Assembly: GCA_963746185.1 (NCBI GenBank) | Contig: CAVVAE010000004.1 | Span: forward strand, 930,001-994,000 | Length of the DNA stretch: 64,000 nucleotides | Source of the DNA: CAVVAE01 sp963746185 | GTDB lineage: Bacteria > Actinomycetota > Actinomycetes > Propionibacteriales > Nocardioidaceae | Reading direction: 5' to 3' | Shown: piece by piece, positions 36,421-43,221 of the stretch | How positions within the stretch are numbered: position 1 is the stretch's first letter | Layout of the letters: every line of letters begins with the position of its first letter | The notes under the pieces: model-generated | Told to the model about the DNA's origin: nothing | What the model saw: only the letters and a program-made list of their open reading frames with translations | The model's database searches: none | Made by a program: the position numbers and the translations under genes

Positions 36421-36470
36421 ACCATCCTCTTCGGTGATCCCCTGCGACTGTTCAGTCGCGGAGGATGGGT
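36421..36470 (+). terminator. Nested hairpin after the PhyH gene
   Basis: Inner stem GCGACT/AGTCGC (36444-36449 and 36454-36459, loop gttc) lies within an outer stem ACCATCCTC/GAGGATGGGT, followed by gtttctc. This begins 6 nt after the stop codon and is a good intrinsic terminator candidate. Confidence 0.55.
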
Positions 36471-36495
36471 GTTTCTCAGCGAGAGCACGGCCAGA

Positions 36496-36540
36496 TGGAG
36501 CCGCCTGTCGGAATCGAACCGACGACCTTCTCATTACGAG
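36496..36540 (-). repeat. Truncated tRNA-Thr 3' half: distal attachment site of an integrated element
   Basis: These 45 bp are identical to 42984-43028, the 3' part of the intact tRNA-Thr(CGT) from the anticodon loop to the encoded CCA. The 5' half of a tRNA is absent here. A copy of only the 3' end of a tRNA, downstream of it in the tRNA's orientation, is the usual mark of tyrosine-integrase insertion at the anticodon-loop site. It is the left boundary of the 6.5-kb region. Confidence 0.8.
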
Positions 36541-36829
36541 AGCATGCCGCGCCCCAACGTTTCAGTCTGGTGCGCCGGCGCCTTGTCGGAGTGCTTGTGT
36601 TGTTGGCCGCATCAACTCGGGGTGCGTGGGGGTGCGCCCTCGGGAGCGGCCAAGAGGGAGCCTCCGGCCCGATAACCAGCCCTCTTGCTCGGTGGTGGCC
36701 GGGGTCCAGGGCGGCCGGAGGCCCTCGCGCAGCGACGCTCTGCGCCCTCGCGCCGGAGGCGCGCTTGAACCAGTAAGGAAAGTCGTAACCGAACTCGGGA
36801 TCCATCCGGACCCGGAGCCGTGACTTCCG
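36541..36829. other. Gene-free GC-rich segment inside the left end of the element
   Basis: I see no supported gene here. The stretch has short repeated units (ccggagg twice, cctcgcgc twice) around an imperfect hairpin near 36725-36770. Open frames crossing it read through the tRNA fragment and show no family features. It may be the remains of element-end sequence. Confidence 0.4.
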
Positions 36830-36896
36830 CGCGCATCGCGGCATGTCTGGACGTTGCTTCGGCATTCCGCGCGGATCCCGGCATGTGCGGACGTTG
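36830..36896. repeat. REP-like repeat, locus 1 (two half units)
   Basis: Two direct copies, 36830-36856 and 36870-36896, of a unit ending GCATGTNNGGACGTTG preceded by CGCG(C/G)ATC(G/C)CG. The right arm is shared with loci at 37057, 39920 and 42702. They lie just 5' of the truncated GGCT-like fragment. Confidence 0.65.
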
Positions 36897-36917
36897 TGAC
36901 CGGACCAGCCGCACAAT

Positions 36918-37079
36918 ATGCACTGGACGCGGCTGGACGACTTCGAGGATGACGGCTACGAACGCGTAGTGACCGATGACTTACTTCCGGGCGGGAGAAC
37001 AGCGCAAACCTTCATTTACGCGCACCCCCAGCCGAGGACAGGCCGGAGTGACATCGACGTCCGCTCATCGTCGGCATGA
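36918..37079 (+). pseudogene. C-terminal fragment of a gamma-glutamylcyclotransferase (AIG2-like) protein
   Basis: A 53-codon frame contains WTRLDDFEDDGYERV and a following GRTAQTFIYA strand. This matches the C-terminal half of GGCT/AIG2-like proteins, where a Leu-Asp-x-Phe-Glu-x-x-x-Tyr-x-Arg block precedes the last strands. The catalytic N-terminal half is missing. The fragment is flanked on both sides by REP-like repeats, and its last codons lie inside the repeat at 37057. It is a broken remnant, not a functional gene; the family call rests on a short match. Confidence 0.4.
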
Positions 37080-37107
37080 GCGCGGATCGCGGCATGAGCG
37101 GACGTTC
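37057..37107. repeat. REP-like palindromic repeat, locus 2 (full unit)
   Basis: Outer arms ACGTCCGCTCAT (37057-37068) and ATGAGCGGACGT (37094-37105) are a perfect 12-bp inverted repeat. Inside is a second hairpin, CTCAT...ATGAG, and GCGGATCGCGGC. This is the most complete copy of the family. Confidence 0.7.
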
Positions 37108-37146
37108 GCCTGCGCCGGAAGTCAGCCGGGCTGCAGCCTCCTGGAT

Positions 37147-38175
37147 TCAGCCCCCGCCATGAAAGCGACTCAAGGTTACCGCTCCCAACGGCAGCGTCAC
37201 GACCGAGTAGAAGACCCGCCACAGGAGCGCGGCAGCCACCAGGGCGTCGTCCGATGCGCCACTGAGCTCAAACAGCATGGCAACCAGGACCGCGTCCACG
37301 ACGCCAAGGCCGCTCCCGGTGATGGGGATGACAGCTCCGGCCCAAAAAGCGATCGCGAACGCCGCGAAGGCATCCGGCGCGGAGAGCTCGGCGCTCGTCA
37401 CACCCACAAACCGCAACGAGGCGAGCAGGATCAGGAATGTGAGCAGGAGGTTGGCCGCGACCCCGATCGTCCCCAGCCTCCAACCTTGCTGGAGGACAGC
37501 GAGAGTTTGGATGCGCAGCGCGGCCACCTTCGTAGCCAGCTCCGCGATCGGCTCGCGCTTGAGCACGGACCGGACTCGATTGAGCGGCCGCTCGGCTCGT
37601 GACCCCAGCCAACGCGCCGAAGTCTCTGACCGCAGCAAGCAATACCCAGCGGCGAGCGCCCCGGTGGTAATGAGAAGCGCAACCCCGCCCGCGATGGCGA
37701 CCGTGCCGTCGACCTCACCCGTGACGAGCAGTACGAGCACCGCGACCAACGGAAGCAGGAACCGGCCAAACGTGGGAAAGACGAACGTGCCGGCCGCGGC
37801 CAGGCCTGCCGTGTCGACCGAATAACCATCCCGACGGAAGTAGGCGTACTGGACGAGACTCGCGCCGGGCGGGGGCAGGATCTGTCCGGCGAAGTTCGAA
37901 GAGAGGTACGCCTCACTTCCGCGCCACAGACCAAAGGCGGGCAGAAAGGCCCGATACATCAGCGCCTCCGTCGGCACCCGTGCGAGCGCGAGCCCGAGCA
38001 GGACCACGACCTCTACGGCGTCGAGCCTGGTGAGGGCTTCCCAGACCTCGTCATAGTCGATGAACAGAGGCAGCAACCAGCCGAACACGAACACGAGGGC
38101 TGCGATCATGAGGGCGGGCCTGACCATCCGCCGCCACAGCGGGCTCGGCGCACGGAACGGCAATGACTTGCTCAT
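37147..38175 (-). CDS. Lysylphosphatidylglycerol-synthase-TM / UPF0104-type membrane protein
   Basis: A 342-residue integral membrane protein with about eight predicted helices. It matches the flippase-like membrane part of LPG synthases (UPF0104): conserved-looking blocks are LARVPTEALMYRAFLPAFG, SSNFAGQILPPPGASLVQY and ITGSGLGVVDAVLVAMLFEL. No aminoacyl-transferase domain is attached. The start ATG at 38175 gives MSKSLPFRAPSPLWRRM before the first helix; the frame is open further upstream without support. It is divergent from the DUF1254 pseudogene across 38176-38460, where I see only promoter-type space. Cargo of the putative element. Confidence 0.72.
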   Translation of the reverse strand: MSKSLPFRAPSPLWRRMVRPALMIAALVFVFGWLLPLFIDYDEVWEALTRLDAVEVVVLLGLALARVPTEALMYRAFLPAFGLWRGSEAYLSSNFAGQILPPPGASLVQYAYFRRDGYSVDTAGLAAAGTFVFPTFGRFLLPLVAVLVLLVTGEVDGTVAIAGGVALLITTGALAAGYCLLRSETSARWLGSRAERPLNRVRSVLKREPIAELATKVAALRIQTLAVLQQGWRLGTIGVAANLLLTFLILLASLRFVGVTSAELSAPDAFAAFAIAFWAGAVIPITGSGLGVVDAVLVAMLFELSGASDDALVAAALLWRVFYSVVTLPLGAVTLSRFHGGG

Positions 38176-38460
38176 CGAGCATCGATGGTGGAGGACGACG
38201 CCCGGACCCGGCGCACCCATCTGGGGACGAACCGTGGACCTGTGGCGGCCGCAGCGGCCCCTCGCGCCATACTGGCATCGTATTGGAGACCGCTCATCGT
38301 GTCGGGTCGACGCACCCGCCAAGTGCCGCGACCGCGCCTCACTGCAGCACGTGAGGACATTCGCCTTGGCGGTCTGCGTCACCCCAATCGGGTGACGTTA
38401 AGGCACTTGGGGGCTGACACGGTCGGACCACAACGTTAGGGAAAAAAGTCGGGTGAGAGC

Positions 38461-39901
38461 ATGTCGATGTCGGGCATCACAGGGAGCGGGTTGTCACCGG
38501 AGCAGATGCGGGAGGTGATCGAGGGGATCTCGTCTGCTGACAGGATCGACCCACCGTTCGGGCTCTTTGAGTTCTTCGATGGCCTGCCCCTACCCAGCAC
38601 GGTATCTACGGTCTACGACGCACTCGACCTCATGCGCGGCATCGAGGTCTTCCTCAACGCCGTCCCAGGCGCTTCGTTGGTCGCGATGCGCCGAGGAATA
38701 GATCAGCCGGCGTCCCCTCCCCACGGGTCATCGGGTTCACCGACCCGCGAGCGAACTCCCAGAGCCTGTCCTGACGCCCAACACCGAGACCACCTACGGC
38801 ACTGCCCTTCTCGACCTGAAGGAATGGGGCCCGACCGTCATCGATGCACCGCCCCAGTCGCTGTGCGTGGTGGACGACTTCTGGTTCCGCTACGTCGCTG
38901 ACATGGGCATCGCGGGGCCTGACCGTGGTCAGGGCGGCAAGTACCTGTTCCTCCCTCCTGGGTACGCGGGCGCTGTCCCCGATGGCTATTTCACCTACCG
39001 CTGTCCGACGTACTCCAACTGGGTCGTCCTGCGTGCGCTCGGCGGCGTCCCGGCGATCAAGACGACCAGGATCTACCCGCTCACTGACGCAACGGCACCG
39101 GAAGCCAACGAGTTCATCAACCTCGCCGACCAGATCTTCAACACCGTGCACAGCAACGACTTCTCGTTCTTCGAAGAGGTCGACGAGCTCCTCCAGGAGG
39201 AGCCCACCGAGGCGCTCGACGCTGAACGCACCGGGCAGCTCGCCGCCATCGGGCTGGTCGCGGGCCAGCCGTTCGCGCCGGACGCGAGGATGCGAGGCAT
39301 CCTCGCCAAGGCTGCCGAGATCGGAGCCGGCATGGCCCGCACCGTCGCCTATGCACCCCGCGACCCGGAGGCGGTCCTCTACGGCTCATGGAGGATCGGG
39401 TTCGTCGGAGGCAGCCACGAGTTCCTGCGCAACGGAGCACGGCTGCTCGACGCCCGCACCCAGTTCCACTACCTGGCTACGGTCGTGACCCCCGCGATGG
39501 CACACGCGCAGGTCGGCGCTGGTTCGGCTTACGCCTACACCATCCACGACAGCAACGGCGACCTCTTCGACGGGGCGCGGACCTACCGCCTCCACGTCGA
39601 CCCGGACGTACCAGCGAAGAACTTCTGGGCGGTCGATCTCTACGACACCCAAACCCGCTCGCTCCTCCAGGTTTCATCGACCATCTGGCCGGCCCTGGCC
39701 AGCAACACAGACACCCTCCGAGCCAACGACGACGGCTCCCACGACCTGTACTTCGGCCCCGTCGCCCCCGAGGGCCGGGAGGCCAATTGGGTCGAGACCA
39801 TCCTCGGCAAGTCGTGGTTCCAGCTCTTCCGCGTCTACGGCCCGCTACAACCCTGGTTCGATCAGACCTGGCGGCTCAACGAGTTCGAGCCGCTCGACTG
39901 A
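38461..39901 (+). pseudogene. DUF1254/DUF1214 protein with two frameshifts
   Basis: A near full-length gene read in three steps. 38461 to about 38697 encodes FGLFEFFDGLPLPSTVSTVYDALDLMRG-type N-terminal sequence (reading to AMRRGI). The frame then shifts and continues RVIGFTDPRANSQSLS to a stop near 38776. A second shift near 38773 resumes LTPNTETTYGTALLDLKEW and runs through CVVDDFWFRYVADMG to 39901. The long C-terminal frame alone (from GTG 38867, 344 residues) contains the DUF1214 end (NFWAVDLYDTQTRSLL, NWVETILGKSWFQLFRVYG). As written it cannot make a full protein. Confidence 0.75.
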
Positions 39902-39919
39902 CACCACACCAGGGGCTGC

Positions 39920-39966
39920 CCGCTCATCGGCATGAGCGCGCGGATCGCGGCATGTGCGGATGTTCG
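39920..39966. repeat. REP-like palindromic repeat, locus 3
   Basis: CCGCTCATCGGCATGAGCG (hairpin CTCAT-cggc-ATGAG) followed by CGCGGATCGCGGCATGTGCGGATGTTCG. It starts 19 bp after the DUF1254 pseudogene stop and shares both arms with locus 2. Confidence 0.65.
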
Positions 39967-40096
39967 TGTGACGCTGGCGTTGAGGGGCGATCCCGTCTGG
40001 CGACTTGAGAGTCGAGCAAGGACTTGTCCAACCTTGTTGCTGCCCCATGCGTCTTCTATAAGTGGAGGATAGTAGGCGATGGGCTGAGGAGCGGCT

Positions 40097-40633
40097 ATGG
40101 CGACACGAAGCCAGGAGCACATCTCAGCCTTTGCCGACCTCGTCGAGGCTCGTTCGACTGCGTTGCTGCGTCTGGCCTATGCAGTCGTCGGTGACTACCA
40201 GCTGGCGCAAGACCTGCTCCAGGAGGCGCTGGTCAAGGTGTACGTGGCCTGGCCGCGACTGCGAGACGGATCAGCGGCCGAGGCGTACGTTCGTCGAACA
40301 ATCGTCACGACGGCGATCTCGTGGCACCGCCGCCCTTCGTTCCACGAGCCCCCCGTCGACATCGTTCCCGAGCGTGAGCATGCCGACGAGGCGGATCGGC
40401 TCGCCACCCATCGCGTGCTGTGGCAGCACGTGCGCGGTCTTCCACCCCGGCAGCGCACGGCGCTGGTGCTGCGCTACTACGAGGATCTGTCTGAGGCCGA
40501 GACCGCGGAGCTGATGAGCTGCACGGTGGGCACCGTGAAGAGTCAGGTCTCCACAGCGTTGGACAAGCTACGTGAGCGGGTCGGACCCGACTCCGGTGTG
40601 CTGTTCCCCGAAGATCAGGCGGTGGCCCGATGA
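40097..40633 (+). CDS. SigE-family RNA polymerase sigma factor
   Basis: A 178-residue ECF-type sigma factor of the actinobacterial SigE family. Region 2 is at about 10-75 (LLRLAYAVVGDYQLAQDLLQ, LVKVYVAWPRL) and region 4 at about 115-168 (LPPRQRTALVLRYYEDLSEA, MSCTVGTVKSQVSTALDKLR). It overlaps the next gene by ATGA, and that product has a single membrane helix after a short cytoplasmic N terminus, the layout of an anti-sigma factor. It is probably regulated by that partner. Cargo of the putative element. Confidence 0.88.
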   Translation: MATRSQEHISAFADLVEARSTALLRLAYAVVGDYQLAQDLLQEALVKVYVAWPRLRDGSAAEAYVRRTIVTTAISWHRRPSFHEPPVDIVPEREHADEADRLATHRVLWQHVRGLPPRQRTALVLRYYEDLSEAETAELMSCTVGTVKSQVSTALDKLRERVGPDSGVLFPEDQAVAR

Positions 40634-41901
40634 ACACCACGTTGCGTGAAGCTCTGGCCGAGCAGATCAACGAGATCGGCCCGGCCCACCTGGATGTCGA
40701 TGAACTGGTCGGCATCGGCGAGCAACGGCTTAGCCGTCACCGGCTCACCGCCGCCCTGGGCAGCGCAGCCGCGGTGCTTCTCGTGATCGCGCTCGCCATC
40801 GCTGGGGCCATGCTCAGCCGATCGACCGAGCACGGCCAGGGGCCCACAGACGGCCGCAAGACAGGCGACAACGCACCGAATGAGTCACAGGCGCAGGCCC
40901 GCCCGATCGTCTACGGCGATCACGTGGCTTTCGCCGGCCCTCCCCTTGGCTCGGTCGTCGGAACCCTCCAGGTGGGCGACCGCGAGGTCGAGATCGACCA
41001 GACAGTGGACGTGCGGAACTGGGGAGGCATCGCTGTCACCGACGCCGGTGCGGTGTACGCGCAGGCCGACCACAGCCTTTGGTTCACCGACGGCGGCCCC
41101 CCACAGCAGATCGCTGAGCAGGCGTGCGCCGACTCGTCGGGAGACCTCGAGGATCTCGCGACCGGAAACGCCGGGCCGTTGGTCGCCTGGTTCGACTGCG
41201 CCCCCGGGTCGCGGGAAGACCTGGTGGTCTACGACACAAACCTGGGCCACGAGGTCGCCCGGCACGCAGTTCCTTCATGTCGAGCAACGGGTCTCGAAGG
41301 CCGAGAGCACGGGTGCAGGCCCGACGGCCTCATCGGTGAGCACGTGTACTTCACCCACTTCAACAGCGCGGGGCGGCTGACCGATCACCAGTTCAGGCTC
41401 GACGTGACGAGCGACAAGGTGACCCCGGCGGGTCCCGCGATGTACGCCGACGACCTCCGGACTCACCCACGAGCCCTCGTGATCGGCGACTCCTGGCACG
41501 CCGGCACGCTCATGGAGGCCCACAGCGCCTTCGATGGCGTGGACTTCCGCGTGGTCGGCTCGCGGCTGGTCGCCACGGCCTACGTTCGCGCTTCGGATGA
41601 GACCGTGCCAACCCGGGCCTTCGACGCCGCCACCGGCCAGCTCGTACGGTTCCGCCTTCCGAACGGGTACCCACCCGATCCCGCGCCAGGTTTCGACACT
41701 CCCGCCGACCCCGATGCCTTGACGGGCAACGACGACTTCCGCACCATCCAGTGGCTCGACGACGACACCGTCGCGCTCGCGGGTGACCTCCTCGACGACA
41801 TCATCACCTGCCACCTGTCCGACGGCAGTTGCCAGATCGCCGTCAAGGAGCCACCGCACGACAACATACGCATCATGCCCGGCCAATCCCTTCCCGGCTG
41901 A
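40630..41901 (+). CDS. Single-pass membrane protein, putative anti-sigma partner
   Basis: A 423-residue protein. The first 45 residues are cytoplasmic (TLREALAEQINEIGPAHLDV), one membrane helix follows (about 48-66), and the remaining 350 residues are extracytoplasmic. The outer part has repeated beta-type segments (VTDAGAVYAQADHSLWFTDG, LVAWFDCAPGSREDLVVYD) suggestive of a beta-propeller, with several cysteines. The ATGA overlap with the sigma gene and topology suggest it controls that sigma factor. It lacks the Zn-binding HxxxCxxC motif of ZAS anti-sigma factors, so the role is inference. Confidence 0.65.
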   Translation: MNTTLREALAEQINEIGPAHLDVDELVGIGEQRLSRHRLTAALGSAAAVLLVIALAIAGAMLSRSTEHGQGPTDGRKTGDNAPNESQAQARPIVYGDHVAFAGPPLGSVVGTLQVGDREVEIDQTVDVRNWGGIAVTDAGAVYAQADHSLWFTDGGPPQQIAEQACADSSGDLEDLATGNAGPLVAWFDCAPGSREDLVVYDTNLGHEVARHAVPSCRATGLEGREHGCRPDGLIGEHVYFTHFNSAGRLTDHQFRLDVTSDKVTPAGPAMYADDLRTHPRALVIGDSWHAGTLMEAHSAFDGVDFRVVGSRLVATAYVRASDETVPTRAFDAATGQLVRFRLPNGYPPDPAPGFDTPADPDALTGNDDFRTIQWLDDDTVALAGDLLDDIITCHLSDGSCQIAVKEPPHDNIRIMPGQSLPG

Positions 41902-41927
41902 CAGCTGGCAACCTGAGGAGAGCACAG

Positions 41928-42671
41928 ATGAACAGGCGCATGTCACGAACGGCGCTGGCCATGGTCTGGCCCGCGTTGGGGATCTGCTTGCTCGCCGGCT
42001 GCTCCGGCAGCTCAGGCGGCGATGGAGCGGCTGCCGGCACCGGTCCGTCCGCATCGAGGTCGAGCGACCCAGGCGACCTGGGCTCGGCCGCTCCGCCGCA
42101 GTTGGCCGGGGACTCCTCCCCGCTCGCGCCAGGGACCTACCTGTTCTCATTCCAGGCGAACCCCGGTGTGGAGACACCTGACGCGCTTGTCGAGGTCCCG
42201 AGCGGCTTCGACGACGGGGCTGAGTGGTACGTCCTGTCACACGATGACGACGCATTCCTGGGCCTGTGGACGGTCGGGCAGGTCCAGCGCGACGCCTGCC
42301 TCCGACCGCTCCATGATTACTTCACTCCCGGGCCTTCCGTCGAAGACCTGGCCGACGCGCTGGTCGCCCAGAAGTCGACCGGTGCGTCCGCACCAAAGCC
42401 GGTGACCCTCGCCGGATACCAGGGCCTGTACGTCGAGCTGGCCAGTCCCCGAGACCTCAGCAGGTGCGACCGGACCCCCGGTCTCTGGGGAGACCCGGGC
42501 GGACGCGGGATCTACAGCGACAGCCAGATCGACAGGGTGTGGATCCTCGACGTCGACGGGCAGCGCCTCGTGGTCAACGCAGCCCACGGACCCACGTCCA
42601 CCGCCTCGGAGCGCGACAATCTGACTTCGATGGTCGAGTCACTGGAGTTCGTCTCGGCGGGTCAGGGGTAG
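41928..42671 (+). CDS. Lipoprotein of unknown function
   Basis: A 247-residue lipoprotein with signal peptide and lipobox LLAGC (about 20-24), then a Ser/Gly-rich linker. The mature domain has FSFQANPGVETPDALVEVP, WTVGQVQRDACLRPLHDYF and LVVNAAHGP, a pattern seen in lipoproteins next to SigE-type operons in actinobacteria. GAGGAG lies 8 nt before the ATG at 41928. It is 26 bp after the membrane protein and probably in the same operon, so it may be an envelope output of the sigma system. Confidence 0.7.
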   Translation: MNRRMSRTALAMVWPALGICLLAGCSGSSGGDGAAAGTGPSASRSSDPGDLGSAAPPQLAGDSSPLAPGTYLFSFQANPGVETPDALVEVPSGFDDGAEWYVLSHDDDAFLGLWTVGQVQRDACLRPLHDYFTPGPSVEDLADALVAQKSTGASAPKPVTLAGYQGLYVELASPRDLSRCDRTPGLWGDPGGRGIYSDSQIDRVWILDVDGQRLVVNAAHGPTSTASERDNLTSMVESLEFVSAGQG

Positions 42672-42701
42672 GACCCCTTCAGCAGCCGACTGCTCGGGCC
42701 C

Positions 42702-42731
42702 ATCCGCTCATCGACATGTCAGGACGTTTTT
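42702..42731. repeat. REP-like repeat, locus 4 (degenerate)
   Basis: ATCCGCTCATCGACATGTCAGGACGTTTTT keeps the left arm CCGCTCATCG and the right arm ACATGTNNGGACGTT but lacks the middle GCGGATCGCGGC block. It lies immediately before the integrase remnant. Confidence 0.5.
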
Positions 42732-42745
42732 CTGGGCCGGTTTCG

Positions 42746-42904
42746 GCGCGGCTGGCCCGAGGGGTCGACCCGGTGACCGTGCAGGCCTGGCTCGGACACG
42801 CCTCGATCGCCACCACGAACATCTACCTGCCTCACCTCGGCTCGTCAGCGGACCGGGCCGGATTGGACCGCCTGAACGCGTCGGGGGGCGCGGGGGGTGC
42901 GCGA
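42746..42904 (+). pseudogene. C-terminal remnant of a tyrosine site-specific integrase
   Basis: About 53 codons match the end of a phage-type tyrosine recombinase: ARLARGVDPVTVQAWLGHAS with the LGH box, and then ATTNIYLPHLG with the catalytic Tyr, followed by a Gly/Ala-rich end. The Arg box and everything N-terminal are gone; the upstream boundary coincides with the REP-like repeat at 42702. The frame stays open through the tRNA but that part is not integrase. It sits 80 bp inside the tRNA attachment site, where integrase genes usually lie. Confidence 0.65.
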
Positions 42905-42983
42905 GAGGGCAGGAGTGCAGAACGACAATCCACGAGTTCCGCCATCGCTTTCGTGTTTCCGCAGGTGGGAGAGGGTTTGGGGT

Positions 42984-43059
42984 TGGAGCCGCCTGTCGGA
43001 ATCGAACCGACGACCTTCTCATTACGAGTGAGACGCTCTGCCGACTGAGCTAAGGCGGC
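42984..43059 (-). tRNA. tRNA-Thr (anticodon CGT), with encoded CCA
   Basis: The minus strand folds into a complete cloverleaf of 76 nt: acceptor GCCGCCT/AGGCGGC, D arm GCTC...GAGC, anticodon arm TCTCA-CTCGTAA-TGAGA (anticodon CGT, Thr codon ACG), variable loop AGGTC, T arm GTCGG-TTCGATT-CCGAC, discriminator T and encoded CCA. Positions 42984-43028 are duplicated at 36496-36540 and are the right attachment site of the element. The gene is intact, as expected when integration restores the 3' end. Confidence 0.95.
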
Positions 43060-43221
43060 GCAGCCCCACGACTGCCGGGCCGACGGGAGAGATTACCAAG
43101 CCGCGATGCCCCCACCCAAATCACATCTGTGAACGCGTTGCCGGTTGTATCGCCCAAACGTGACTAACGTCGGCCATCAGGGGTATTGCCTGCGTGATTG
43201 CACCGTCACGGAGGAGTCGCC

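Noticed and set aside
36725..36800. Possible gene end on the minus strand with FGYDFPYWFKR
   Set aside because: Not recognised as any family, no start signal, and runs into repetitive GC-rich sequence.
36434..36823. Frames reading VGIEPTTFSLR-type peptides
   Set aside because: This peptide is a well-known artefact of translating the antisense of tRNA 3' ends; the same arises at 42984.
38329..38365. Possible fifth degenerate REP-like repeat (gcacgtgaggacattcgcc)
   Set aside because: Only scattered matches to the consensus and no left arm; not distinguishable from chance.
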